Shown: piece by piece, positions 12,201 to 23,649 of the stretch
How the letters are laid out: every line of letters starts with the position of its first letter
Position numbering within the stretch: the first letter of the stretch is position 1
From: Hippophae tibetana
Lineage: Eukaryota; Streptophyta; Magnoliopsida; Rosales; Elaeagnaceae
NCBI GenBank assembly: GCA_037013495.1
Contig: CM072803.1
Location: forward strand, 16,575,501-16,639,500
DNA length: 64,000 bases
Direction: 5' to 3'
Made by a program: the position numbers and the translations under genes
Notes under the pieces: generated by a model
What the model was told of the DNA's origin: nothing
What the model saw: only the letters and a program-made list of their open reading frames with translations
Database searches by the model: none

Positions 12201-15200
12201 GTTAGATGTATTATCAAAGATAACTCTAGTTAATAATGGTGTTTAACTTTTCCGTCCACATATTTTTTTCAATTTTTTCTAAATTACTGAAATATTCTTT
12301 AAAAAATTTAAGTAAAAAATATTTATTTATTTATTGTGTTTAATGTAGTTAAAAATAAAAATCTATAATAAGTGAAGAAATACATAGCAAAATTAAAAAT
12401 AGCCATAAAACATAATCTTATTATTATTGATTTCTTTCCTGATAATAAATCATATCCTTTACTATCTCTTTTAATTTTTTTTAAAAATATTTATTGTCTT
12501 TATATATTATATAAATTTTTCTCTCATTGCTGACACTTATTGATTAAAAAATTAATTAATCAATTAGGTAGATTCAGAAAAAAATTTAAATGTTTTTGAC
12601 AATGACTAATGAAAACTTAAAAATTTACTTTTTGATTCACAGAACATAACTAAAAAACTACTCACCATTCAACAAATAAACTACGTATTTATAATAGTTG
12701 AATAATTTATATATAAAGTGAGATAATTATAATTTATCTAAGTCAATTAATCCATAAATCATTAATTTTTTATAATTTATTTTCAAAAAATTTAAAATTA
12801 TATAAACTAGTTTAATTTTTTAATTATTAATTTTGGTTTTAAAGTTCGATTTTTATCATTACATTTGGAGCCATATTTGAATAAATTTAATTGAAATTGG
12901 TCTTTAACCTTTTTAGAAAATAAAAAAAAAGTTAAATAGAGTTAAATAAAATAACACAACCTCTAAAATTTATAATAACAAAAATAGCCTCCCAATAATA
13001 TTGAATAAGGTCCAATGAGCGGATTTTAATATTGAACATGTTTAAATAATCGTAATTTTATTTGAACGAAATCTAATTAGATGAAATTCAATGTGAAATA
13101 ATGGGTTGAATTTATTAATAATAAAAATATATAAATTGGATACAAAGGGGTTTTGTTTTTTCGAGTTACAAGTTTTATGGAATACTATTCTTGTTGTTTT
13201 ACCAAGAGTTAAAATTTAACTTTACTACATGTGATAATTTGAAGTAAGTAATAAAAAAATTTATTTATTCTATGTGTTTTATTTTTATTTTTCTAATTTA
13301 AAACCACATGTGATCATTTTTATTTTATTAATTTAATATACTTGATTATTTAATATTAAAAATAAGAGAAATCAAGATTTTAGCTTTGATATCCTTCAAC
13401 TTTAAAAATATTACAAAAATGTCATTGAATAAACGTTATATCTAACATCTGTTAAAATTGAAGAGTATCTTTGATAATATTGAAAAGTCTTGTGAAGAAA
13501 ATGCACGTAGAGGGTAATATTGATATTTTTTTAGATACTCATCGTTTTCAAAATGTCACAAATACCCTAACACTTATATCGTTATATTTGATGTGATATA
13601 GTGACAAAATTATAACAAATACTCTAGAATTTTTATCTTTTGTTCTCCCAACGTTTTCAAAATGTCATAGATATCCTTAACACTAAAATCGTTATATTTG
13701 ACGTGATATATAAGGGTAAATTTGTAATTAGATCTCCATGTTTGAAAAGTTGTCATTAGGATCCTTCAGTTTGCTTATATTCTACAAAAACCTCTCATCC
13801 GTAAACGTAAAACCAATCTCTTCCCCTAGCATAAAACCCATAAGTTCGTGCATTTTATTGACAATTGAAACTCTAAATTCTCTTAGTGACAAAAAAAATC
13901 ATAACGTCAAGAACTAATGTATGCACAAGAACTCAAGGAGTGATGATGTGAGGACAAGAGGATAATGCTACCAAAAACTCGTATATGAAACGTTGTTTCT
14001 GACGATAATGTAGTCTTTGATTAATGTTATTGCAAAATGTTGAATTTTAATGAAAATAATGATTTTTCATTTAAGGTTTTATTTTAGGCTCGGATTCTCT
14101 AAGAAGCAATCTTTTCTATTAGTTCATATTAAACTCTTAATTTGAACCATTTAAGATAGTTAGTTTTACCTATAAGATATTAATATTAACTTGTTAATGA
14201 AATTCTTATATAAAATCGTTTAATTTCATTTTAATTTTACACATGGTCAAACCAACCTCATTTTCTATCAAACCTTGTCTGCAATGTGGTGTAGTTTTTT
14301 TCCTTTGTTGAATTAGAGAGAAGATTCAATAATCTTTGATGCCAAAATAATCAAAGTTGTAATATTCTTGACATAGAATTGAATTAAAATAACTAAACCT
14401 AAAAGAAAACAAGTTAATAAATACCATAATTTTTAACTTTATACCAGAAATATTAATTCTTTGATTGTAAATTTTGAACTTTAGGTTAGAGTGCATGAAA
14501 AATAAAGAAATTAACGGTAAATATTAACAATTATTTAACGATATCAATAACAATGTATAAAAAGTTGGAGATATTTGTGATCATGTTATAAATGTAAGGG
14601 GTATATGTGACAAATGATGAAAATTCAGGGATATTTGATAATTTGGTGCATAAAAAATCGAGAAACTAACGGTAAGTATTAATACAGTTAACAATTTACA
14701 TGTATCAGTGGTAATATATAAAATATTAGGGATATTTGTGATCAAATTATGAACGTTGAGAGTATATGTGACAAAAGATGAAAACATAGAGTATTTGTGA
14801 TAATTTTCCTATTGTTTCTTGAAAATAATTATGACAACTTTAGTTTTTTATCCTGTATTGAAGTTGGTATTAGTCATTTCATTTCGATTTTAAAATGGAG
14901 GTTTTTCAGATTTAGATTTTATTAACATGTTGCAGGTAATGTGCTGACAGGACCAAAAGAAGGATTTTCAAAGAGAATTTGATGCCTTGGCACACACATC
15001 ATCTCTGGCACTTGCGTTCTTTCACATCCCAATCCCTGAAATTCGGCAGCTGTACTACCAAGGAGTAGTTGGTCAATGGCAGGAGGCAGTGGCATGTTCA
15101 ACAGTTAACTCAGGAGTCTTAGATACACTTGTCTTGTTGGAAGATATTAAAGCCGTCTTTATTGGCCATGACCACGCAAATGACTTTTGTGGAAATTTAA

Positions 15201-15406
15201 ATGGGATATGGTTTTGTTATGGTGGTGGCTTTGGCTACCACGGTTATGGTAAAGTTGGGTGGCATAGGAGAGCAAGAGTCATATTGGCAGAACTTGAGAA
15301 GGGAGAAAAAGCTTGGAATGGAGTAGAGAGGATCAAGACTTGGAAGCGTCTTGATGATGAGAATTTAAGCAAGATTGATGAGCAGGTTCTATGGAAGCGG
15401 CAATAA
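9279..15406 (+). CDS. PAP28: Purple acid phosphatase, PAP28 type (probable inactive), four exons, intact
   Basis: Calcineurin-like metallophosphoesterase of the plant PAP14/16/28/29 group. Exons: 9279-9467, 9582-9729, 11281-11711, 14951-15406; all introns are GT-AG and the phases agree (0, 1, 0), giving 407 residues, a normal length for the group. Residues 12-30 are hydrophobic: a signal peptide or anchor, so secretion or membrane attachment is likely. Metal-site motifs: 'VADLHYG' (Asp66), 'FTGDN' (Asp114), 'GNHD' (Asn148, His149), 'FFHIP' (His281) and 'GHDH' (His329, His331). The purple-type GDxxY tyrosine is absent (GDNIF), as expected for this 'probable inactive' subgroup. C-terminal blocks 'GIWFCYGGGFGYHGYG' and 'TWKRLDDE' are typical. 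A second Met at codon 2 could also be the start. The exon 4 acceptor at 14950 is preferred because the nearby cag at 14938 leads at once to a stop. The closest remembered relative is Arabidopsis PAP28; activity is not established. Confidence 0.92.
9730..11280 (+). other. PAP28 intron 2 (1.55 kb)
   Basis: Begins GTACTT and ends TGTAG. Contains a short AT microsatellite around 10635-10652 and no recognisable element. A minus-strand open stretch at 10692-10910 is proline-rich and has no family features, so I treat it as chance. Confidence 0.7.
13543..13705 (+). repeat. Direct repeat pair inside the intron 3 element
   Basis: 'cgttttcaaaatgtca', 'taacact' and 'tcgttatatttga' recur in order at about 13547-13600 and 13652-13705, offset about 105 bp. 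Between them, 13607-13650 resembles the left terminal repeat ('caaatactctagaatttt'). Confidence 0.7.
14505..14810 (+). repeat. Two tandem copies of a terminal-repeat-like unit
   Basis: About 14505-14640 and 14660-14810 share the order 'aactaacggtaa', 'gatatttgtgatca', 'atatgtgacaaa' and 'gatgaaaa'. The second copy ends at the outer edge of the Mutator-like element, so the right end is a doubled terminal repeat. Confidence 0.75.
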
Positions 15407-15669
15407 CTGAGATGATTTTGATGAAGGATATGCATTGAAATAATGTGAAGAGTATGTTGTAAAATATTTTTACCCATTTTTTCTAGTTATTGTTACTTGT
15501 CGATCCAAAAATTCCTCAAATTACACTGCCATATCAACAGGCAGGTTATTATTGTTGCGGATGGTGTTTTAGGAATTGGAGGATTCTAAGAGTGTTGTTG
15601 TTGGAGGGAATTGCATGTGTGTTCTTTAGACGCAATGAGAGCCCTCATTTTGGACTTTTTAATGTGATG
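15407..15669 (+). other. PAP28 3' flank
   Basis: The 263 bp between the PAP28 stop codon and the first base of Copia-A. The 3' UTR must end here or inside the LTR; no single clear polyadenylation signal stands out. Confidence 0.4.
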
Positions 15670-15905
15670 TGAAATAAGAATTGAAATGAAGAAAGTGAAT
15701 GAATGTTTGAACGAGAATTGTATTGAGATTGATATTAAATACATAAGATAATAAAGTCTGTTTATAGGTTCAAATGCTTCAAATATAAAGAGATGAAAAT
15801 GCGTAATGAAAAAATGAAAGAATTACTTGGGGAAATTAAAAGGTTACATAAATAATAGAAATGAAAAAGTTGCATAAGAAATATCCGAAGTCTTCATCTT
15901 GCGTT
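15670..15905 (-). repeat. Copia-A 3' LTR
   Basis: Matches 18856-19165 over most of its length, but lacks the middle A/G-rich stretch of the right copy and diverges at its outer end after 'gtcttcat'. Lies 263 bp downstream of the PAP28 stop codon, in the opposite orientation. Confidence 0.75.
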
Positions 15906-15952
15906 AGAAACTAAGTCTTTGAAGCATCATATTAAATGACTGTTAGTGAAAG

Positions 15953-16086
15953 TATTAGCTGTTTGATACTTAGATATGACTAAGGTAAAGTAAACAGTAA
16001 CATGTGTTATGTATTGTTTTATTAGCTATTTAATACGTAGATATGATTAAGGTAAAGTAGACAGTACCATATGTTATGTATTGTTG
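15953..16086 (+). repeat. 67-bp tandem duplication (two copies)
   Basis: 15953-16019 and 16020-16086 both begin 'tattagct' and contain 'tagatatga.taaggtaaagta.acagta' and 'tgttatgtattgtt'. About eight substitutions separate them. Lies just inside the 3' LTR of Copia-A. Confidence 0.9.
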
Positions 16087-16399
16087 TATAAAATGATAAT
16101 GTATTTCAATATATTTTATTTGCTTATGAAAAATAATTGTTGTGAATAATTTAAATTGTATTTTTATTGTCACATCGAAAAAAGTGTGTTATTAATAAGT
16201 GAAATTTCCATATTATTAAGTAACCAGTGGAGTTAAGTAAGTTCTTGAACGACAACAACAATAGCACAACATTATGCATTACTATTAGATTTTAAAGTAA
16301 TAATTTATTTTTTTACTTCCTTAAGATATTAAAGAATCTCCTAATATCTTTAACCATGTAATTTTGATTTTAAGTAAGCTTAAAAATGAAGTTCAAGAA

Positions 16400-18720
16400 A
16401 TAAAGTGCATTTGATGTAACGAATGAAGTGAATAACAACAACAAAATGAGTAAAATGAGGAGCATATATGAACTAACTAACAATGTGTATTGCATAAGTA
16501 ATGTTTGGTCTACATTAAGATAAACAAGGTTTTCAACTATTTGTCTATAAAGAGTTATATATTTTAGTTGAGTACTATCACATGAATTTAGCCTAAAATT
16601 AGGTTCAAGATAAGTAGAAACAATCTTTATCAGTTATTTTGCGATCAAGTATATCATAAACAATTTTTTCTTGAAAAGGATAATAACAATTTTAATAAAA
16701 CAAAACTTCAAATCCAAGAAAATAATGCAACTTGCTAAAAACTTTCATCTCAAAATGTGATTAAAAGAAGTTTTAAATTTAGAAACACTATTAAAATCAT
16801 CTCTATGATCATGTCATCAACGTATAATAGAAGAAAAATGCATCTATGTATAGTATTACAAACAAATAATAAAGAATTGTATAGAATTGAAGTGAATCCA
16901 AATTGAATAGAAACTTAGTGTGTGATTATATCTAGGAGAAGGTTTCATGTACATTTCTTTAGTGGGAGCTCCATAAAGAAATACATTTTCAACATCCATA
17001 TGGGAAAAAATTCCATTTTTTGATGGTAACAACTGTAATTAGACTTCTTATAAAAGTAAGGCAAGCTATAGGAGAAAAAAGTTACTTCATAATCTATTAT
17101 ATACTCTTATGAGAAGCATGGAGCAATTACACGTGCTCGATGGCATTCAAGAGTGCCATCAATATGAGTCTTAACTTTGTAAACCCATCTATTTCCAGCA
17201 ACATATTTATTAGGAGGAAGAACAACTAGATACCATGGGTGATTTTTCTTCAATGCTTGCAATTCTTCTTTCATTGCTTGCTGCTAGGTAGGGCTAGAAC
17301 TAATTTCTATATAAGTTTTAGGCTCATATAAAAAAAAGTAGTAGAATAACAATGATAATCACGAAGATTAACTGGAGGAAGAGATTGAGCTTGAGAATAT
17401 ACATTAGAAGATATAGAGGTACGTGACTTTGAAGAAAAAGGGATAGGTGCAAGAACCTAAGTATGGATTGTAGGATTTTGGGAAATGTTTGTAGAGAGCT
17501 CAAATAAGGAACTTATATCACAATTGTTAGGAAATAACTTCATGGAATTATCTATAAAAATGGAATAGTTGTGGAATATGAGAGAGGGAATTTGGATAGA
17601 GAAGAGAACATTTTGGGTTCCTAAAAAATTACATGGTTAAAAACCCTAAAATGTTTTGAGTGAGAATCCTAACAAAGATATTTTCTATGTTCACTTGTAT
17701 ACCCAAGAAAGAAAAAAAGACGAGCATGTGGTTCTCTTTCATAGAATCGAAGAAGTACAAAGCAAACACATCTAAAAACTTTTAGTGAGTTATAGTTAGG
17801 AGAAACACCAAATAAACGTTCAAAAGGATTTTGATTGCCAATGATAATTGAGGAAACACAATTGATTGTGTAAAAAAAGTGAGTGTTGCTATCCCCCAAA
17901 AACTTCCAAGACATTATGTAGAAATTATCAAGGCACGAGTGGTTTCTAATATATGTATGCATTTCCTTTCAATAAGGTCATTATGTTGAGAGGTACTTGG
18001 ACAAGAGCGATGAGATATGGTGCCATTTTTATTTTAAAAAATAATTAAGAACTCTTCACTTTTATCTTCTATGGAATTGTTTGCACGAAAAACTTTGATA
18101 TGACATGAAAATCGAGTTTTGACCATGGTAACAAAATTAAGGTAAATTTGAGTTAACTCATATTTACTTTTAACAATATAAATCTAAGTATAATGAGAAT
18201 AATCATCAATGAAAATGATAAAATATTTTGATCCATCCTTGGTAGTATTTGCAGAAGGACCCCAAATATCTGAATGTACTAGAGCAAAAGGTTCAGAAAA
18301 AATAAAATTGTTATTATTAAAAGATAAAGATGTTTGTCCAATTGACAATAAAGTGCATTTGAGAAAAGAAATCATCAATGGACTAACTATGTTTTTGGTG
18401 CATATGGTGAAAATCACTCAAAAGTTCACATTGCCGAGCAACACTAACAATAGTATAGTGTTGAGCCAAGTATTCCCTTACCAATTTTGTAGTTTCAAAA
18501 CACCCAAATTGGAGGTTGATTGATTTTAGTACAATGTTGCAAAATCAAATGATAATTTGTAATATATTTTTATCCCATTTTTCAGGACGCAACAAATTTT
18601 TCATTGGTTTCTTCCTCACCTTTGACAGGTTCAACGTAATTTTCAGTGATATATCCCCAAAGTTTGCATCCTTTAAGAAAAATAGTCATTTATTTAGCCC
18701 AATGATATAGTTAGATCCAT
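16400..18720 (-). pseudogene. Copia-A gag-pol, heavily degenerate and internally deleted
   Basis: Gag: 'EKWDKNILQIII' and 'ETTKLVREYLAQHYTIVSVA' near 18420-18600. Gag is followed almost directly by integrase at 18184-18417 ('FALVHSDIWGPS', 'FIIFIDDYS'), so protease and much of the pre-integrase region are missing. The integrase C-terminal part is at 17669-17962 ('PFERLFGVSPNYNSLKVF'). RT starts near 17280 ('MKEELQALKKNH', 'RWVYKVKT') and its palm is a broken YVDD-like 'YTLMT' near 16830. A late RT trace 'LYRQIVENLVYL' is near 16500. Stops in every domain. Confidence 0.8.
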
Positions 18721-18855
18721 CTAGGATATTTTGAATTGGTTAATAAACTTCAATTCTCTCTGTGATGAGTATGAGTGAAAGAATGATTGAATTGAATGAT
18801 TTGTGAGAGATTTGATTTTACAGGCAAAAGATCAAGCTAACTCTAATACCACATG

Positions 18856-19165
18856 ACAATAAAAACTTAAATGAAGAAAGTGAATGAATGTTTGAATGAG
18901 AATTGTATTGAGAATGATACCAAATTACAAGATAACAAAGCTTATTTATAGGTTCAAATACATAGAGATGAAAAGACCCAATAGGGAAATGAAAGGACCT
19001 AATAAAATAAACATGGGAAAATAAAAGGACCTCGTAAAACATATGGAGAAATGAAAGGATCTAATAAATATATACACAGAAATAAAAAAGGTTACGTAAA
19101 TAATCTAACATAAAAATATGAAAAAACTATGAGAAAATATCAAAAATCTTCATAAATAATATAAC
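18856..19165 (-). repeat. Copia-A 5' LTR
   Basis: On the minus strand runs from TGTTATATTATTTATG to TTATTGTCA, followed by the primer-binding-like TGGTATTAGAG. Confidence 0.75.
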
Positions 19166-19599
19166 ATGTAAAATGTGTACCATCACAAAGCAATATGGGG
19201 CCATAAATAGAACTATAAATAATTGTAATATTGGTTAATTTCAAAAACAAAGTCACAAATCCTAAACATGATTTTTACAAAGCATATTCGAACATAGAAA
19301 ATTGAAAAACAAAATTAAATTAGTAAAGTATAATTATTTACAAAAATCCAATGCAACAAATCTATAAATCAAATGTCTAAATACAATTACAATGTCCTAA
19401 AAAAAATAAAGCAAACATACTCCTAAATCAAAATCAAAGTAAAATATGAAAATTAAGTAAAACTAGAATGAAAAGAAAAGTCTTATAGATTGATAAGCTT
19501 ATGTAGGAGCTAAAGTAGAGGTAGCATGACCGATAACTGCTATGGCTCAATGTTTGTGGTTGAGGAAGAGAGAGAGAGAACAATGGGAGGGTTTAAGTT
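19166..19599. other. Spacer between Copia-A and Copia-B
   Basis: AT-rich, with no open frame or repeat of note. A short GA run (gagagagagag) lies near 19570. Confidence 0.5.
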
Positions 19600-19916
19600 A
19601 TGAAATCTTTTTGTTTTTTCAAATAACACGAAGGAATATATTATCAATAATAAAACTCAAGATCAAAGAAGATGAATAAAGAGAGAAGAGATGAGAATCA
19701 ATCATGAAGAAAAATGAACTTTCTTGTATTAACTTTCTGATTAGTGTAATAAACACCATTATAGTCTTGTGTATTTATACTATTTGTATTCAAGCATCTA
19801 GAAACTGAATAATAACAAACTTCTTAGAAAACAATCTTAACCATTGAATAACTAACTCATCTGGACCTACATCAGCTAACGGCATAACATAATTAGTTAT
19901 GCTTAACTCATCAACA
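19600..19916 (-). repeat. Copia-B 3' LTR
   Basis: On the minus strand begins TGTTGATGAGTTAAGC at 19916 and has a promoter-like TATAAATACACAAG near 19770-19785. The inner edge is clear from the end of RNase H; the outer edge near 19600 is an estimate, as there is no second LTR for comparison. Confidence 0.65.
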
Positions 19917-20317
19917 TTGCACTGTTTCATATTATCTCTATTAACCCTTTCAAACTACATAAGCATGTCACTCAGTTTGTTCCTAAAAACAAAAATTGAG
20001 TTATTGGTAAGGGTTTTTAAGAGGATCAATTGGTTGTTAATAAGTAAGAATATGTTGAACGACCAATTGTTAAGATAACACCTTCTCTCTAATGAAATAG
20101 AGATCAAGCTCTACATGCTTTCTTCATGAGTTAAGATTATCACACTATATAATAAGAATGGAAGGAAGTGGACAAGAAATCTCTTTCAACAAAGCGTGAA
20201 TTCAAAAGTAACCTTAACAATAGACCTGTACAGGATATGCAAAAAGTGTTTGCTTTTTAGAGCTTCAATGGATTAGCCCCTAAGTAGATGACAACACCAG
20301 AAGTGGTATGTCGATCA

Positions 20318-20965
20318 TCACAATAGGGTGCCTAATATGCATCGACAAATCCCTAAAGAAGAAGCTCAGATGATGGCTCGAGTAACAAACCTATATGAAC
20401 AGTGGCTTGACGATAACGTAGAATATGCTTAACAATATGCCAATGAGGTTAAAATGGCTTTCACATATATTGACACATTTGTTGAATATATGGGATAAAT
20501 CTAGATGTGTAATGATTATGTATTGAAAGGCACTTACTATACTTCTATAAAAGAAGGAATTATCAATAGAATCACCAATGATATTGGGTATTCTCTTGTT
20601 AAAGCTAAAATGGAAGCCTCTAAACCTATTTCAACACCTATGCTGAAATAGGTTTGGATGCCTAATATGCATCGACATAATCACAATAGGATGCCCAATA
20701 TGTAACGACAAATCCCTAAAGAAGAAGCTCAAATGATAGCCTGAGTAACAAACCATGATGAACAGTGCCTTAAAGATAGCGTAGAATATACTTAACGGTG
20801 TACCAATTAGGTTAAAGTGGCTTTGACATATATTGACACAACTTATTGAATGTATAGGACAAATTTGAACGTGTAATGATTATATATTGCAAGGTACCTG
20901 CTATACTCCTATAAAAGGAGGGATTATTGATAAAATCACAAATATGTGTGGATTGTTGAGATTGA
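20318..20965 (-). repeat. Tandem duplication of the RT/RNase H junction
   Basis: About 20318-20590 and 20680-20965 are alternate copies of one segment at an offset near 363 bp. Both contain 'aatccctaaagaagaagctc' (20348 and 20711), 'acatatattgacaca' and 'gtaatgattat'. They differ by scattered substitutions and small indels. Confidence 0.85.
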
Positions 20966-21017
20966 GACAACATAGGTGTTGCAATAAGTTTAGAGGCTTC
21001 CATTTTAGCTTTAACAA
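20596..21017. repeat. 50-bp inverted repeat made from RT sequence
   Basis: 20596-20645 on the plus strand and 20968-21017 on the minus strand are the same 50 bases with about three mismatches. Both encode 'VKAKMEASK'. The left arm sits between the two tandem copies in the opposite orientation to the rest of the element. Confidence 0.9.
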
Positions 21018-23649
21018 TAAGCTCATGAATGTATTTACTTTGAGTAAGTAAAAGGTCACCATTAGGAAGTGTATTGATCTCTATGCCTATAAAATAATGC
21101 AACCCAAGATATTTCAAGGCAAACGTATCATTGAGCAAAGCAATAAGTTGTTGAATTTCTATATCATTACTACCTATGAGAATGATATCATCCACATCGA
21201 CAAGAAGATAGCTAGCAGAAGTTGAAGTAAGCTTGAAAAATATACTAGAATTTGTCACAAACCTCTTGAACCCCAATTGAACAAAAAATGAGATAAATGT
21301 ATCAAACCATGCACTAGGAGCTTATTTAAAGCCATTTATTGCTTTGTTCCACTTACCTACATAATGTGGATACTCAGGATGCATAAATTCCTTGGGTTGA
21401 GAAATACAAACTTCCTCTTAAAGTTTACCATAAAGAAACACATTATTAATATTCAATTGATGTAATTTCCACTTCCTTGATATAGCCAAGATAAAAAATC
21501 ACTTTGACTTGCTTAACCACAGAGATAAAGGTTACCTTGAAATCAAAATATGGGCTTTGATCAAAACTTTGAGCAATAACTCTTGATTTATGTTTATCAA
21601 GTGAACCATTAGTCAACTTTTTAACTCTAAAAATCCACTTATTGCCAATAATCTTTGGATTTTGTGGTAGAGGAAGTAGTGTCCAAGTGTTGTTCCTTAT
21701 AAGAGTATCAAAGTCTAGATGCATAGATGCTTTCCACTCAAGAATGGATAAATATTTTTTTACAGAAGACGTTTCAACAAAAAAGAGGACTTGGAGTAGA
21801 TAAGAAAGCCTTAGATTTATACGTACCATCTTTTGACCTAGTGACCATTGGATGAGTGTCGGTATTATAACAAAAATAGAAGGATATGAGACTGAAGAAT
21901 AGAAATGAATAGATATGGTATCATTCACATTCTTGGAAGTAGAATTAGAGGAAGGAACTAAAGTTGTGTTTTTAACATCATGAAAATGTGATGAGTTATT
22001 AGGCAAGAAAGTACCTTGAGAAATTAAAGGAATTAGTATAGAGGGAATATAAGGGACTGAGGAAACTGGTATAGAATAAATATAAGGGATAAAAAGAGAT
22101 ATAGACGAAGTAGATGGCATAGAAGAAATTGAAATTGAGGACACAATGAGTAAAGATGGTTGAGGAAGTGAATGATCACCATTATGAACCGATTGTGCAG
22201 GAAAATAAGCAACAATAAGGAAAGTATTTGTTGATAAAGAAGTCTTTGTTACTATAGGTAGACATTCCTATAAGGACTTGTTGGTATAGATTGAGACAAT
22301 GAATGCCTAACTGTTTCAGCAAAAGGAAAAGTAGCTTCATCAAATAGGACATCTCAACTTATGTACACTTTACCAATATTAGAAAGACAGTTATAACCTT
22401 TATATCTTGGACAATATCTAAGAAATGTACCAGATAAAGAATGAGGTTGAAGTTTATGATAAGCATAGGGTCTTCGATAAGGAAAACAAAGACATCTAAA
22501 AACCCTTAAAAATGATGATAAGGTTGTTGATTAAAAATCTCTTGTAGAGGGAACATATTGTTTAAAGTTGGGGTAGATAAACAATTTATCAAATTAGTAC
22601 TAGAAAAGAAAGCTTCATCCTAGAATGAAAGTGGAAGAGAAGCATGCGTGAGCATATATATACCATGATCAATAATATGCATATGTTTCCTCTTTGCAAG
22701 TCCATTTTGTTCATGTGTGTGTGAGGATATGAGGTGTGATAAAAAATAATAGCTTGAGATAGTGTAGATACAAGACTTTAATATTCACCATCCCAATCAC
22801 TTTGAGGGATTTTTACTTTGCAACAAATTTGTAGCTCTCCTTAAGCTTTAAAATGTAAAAAAGACTTGATGAACACCCCTTTAGTTTTTTAAAAAGAAAA
22901 TCCATGTATATTTAGGAAAAAACACAAGTGAAATGTACATTGTAATTATAGCCATTATTAGAAGGAATAGGTGCAACCAATAGGTTAGAGTGTACTATTT
23001 GTAAAGGAGTATGAACAATAGTAGTTGAAGTATGAAAAGTAAGCTCACGACTCTTGTTGAGCTGACAAGCCACACATAATATGGAAACAATATTTTTATT
23101 AGAACTAATAGGTATACTATAATGAGATAAAGCAGTTTTGACAATGAGAATAGAAGCATGGCCTATACATTGGTGCCACAAAGTCATATCAATAGCTTTT
23201 GCAAAAAAGACATAATTATTTGCTATACTATTTTTAAAAACATATAAACTAGAACTAGAAGCTTTGGAAGATGGATTAGGCAATCTTAAGTCAAACATAT
23301 ATAAACCATCATGTAATTTCTTTTAAAGTAGAACCTCCCTTGTGAGTTGGTCCTTGACAACAAAATAGAATGGTTGAAACTCATAAAGACATGATTATCA
23401 CTAGAAAATTTAGAGGCACTTATAAGATTTTTAGAAATTAAAGGAACATGAAGAACATAAGTCATTTTAGGGATTTTATTTGGTTTTTGTTCAGAAAGAA
23501 AATGAGTATGACCTATAGTTGAGAAACTATTCTATTGTTGGGAAACTTGAGAAATTCAATGGATTTAATTTCAAAAGGTGGCATAGTAAAATGACATTTT
23601 ATCTAATCATCTTAAATATGGTGATATTCTTGATTGAGGCTCCCCAAGC

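Larger units (their letters stand above)
12063..14810. mobile_element. Mutator-like non-autonomous element in PAP28 intron 3
   Basis: The left end 'GGGAAATTATCACAAATA' and the right end, on the opposite strand, 'AGGAAAATTATCACAAATA' begin inverted repeats that stay similar for about 48 bp, through 'TATCTTTTATCACATATA' versus 'CATCTTTTGTCACATATA'. The flanks 'attgttcat' (12054-12062) and 'attgtttct' (14811-14819) share 7 of 9 bases, fitting a 9-bp Mutator-type target duplication. The 2.75 kb inside has no transposase. It fills most of the 3.24-kb intron. Related end-like units recur inside in both orientations, so the element may itself be compound. Superfamily assignment is inferred from end length and duplication size. 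Confidence 0.65.
15670..19165 (-). mobile_element. Copia-A: degenerate Ty1/copia retrotransposon
   Basis: Two related direct repeats bound it: about 15670-15905 and 18856-19165. Both contain 'gaagaaagtgaatgaatg', 'gagaattgtattgaga' and 'ttataggttcaaat'. Beside the right copy, on the minus strand, is TGGTATTAGAG, a one-base variant of the usual copia primer-binding site. So the right copy is the 5' LTR and the element reads leftwards. Flanking five-base duplications are not clear and the outer part of the left LTR has diverged. Gag, integrase, RT and part of RNase H are recognisable between. Confidence 0.8.
19940..23600 (-). pseudogene. Copia-B pol (protease C-end, integrase, RT, RNase H), broken
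   Basis: Protease end near 23400-23520 ('YVLHVPLISKNLISASKF'). Pre-integrase and integrase start at 22912-23298 ('LWHQCIGHASILIVK', 'CVACQLNKSRELTFH'). Serine-rich linker and RT entry at 21446-22144 ('NNTWTLLPLPQNPKIIGNKW'). RT C-terminal half at 20812-21276, where the YVDD signature has become 'VDVDDIILIGS'. RNase H from about 20580 to 19940, including 'FIREKVL' near 20085. The RT/RNase H junction is present twice. Confidence 0.8.
19600..23640 (-). mobile_element. Copia-B: 5'-truncated Ty1/copia retrotransposon
   Basis: Only the 3' LTR is present, ending at about 19916. RNase H, RT, integrase and the C-terminal part of protease follow on the minus strand up to about 23600. There the homology stops and plus-strand Copia-C begins. 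No gag, 5' LTR or primer-binding site was found. Confidence 0.8.

Noticed and set aside
18209-18523. 104-codon plus-strand open frame
   Set aside because: Exact antisense of the Copia-A gag and integrase fragments, which match known families on the minus strand.
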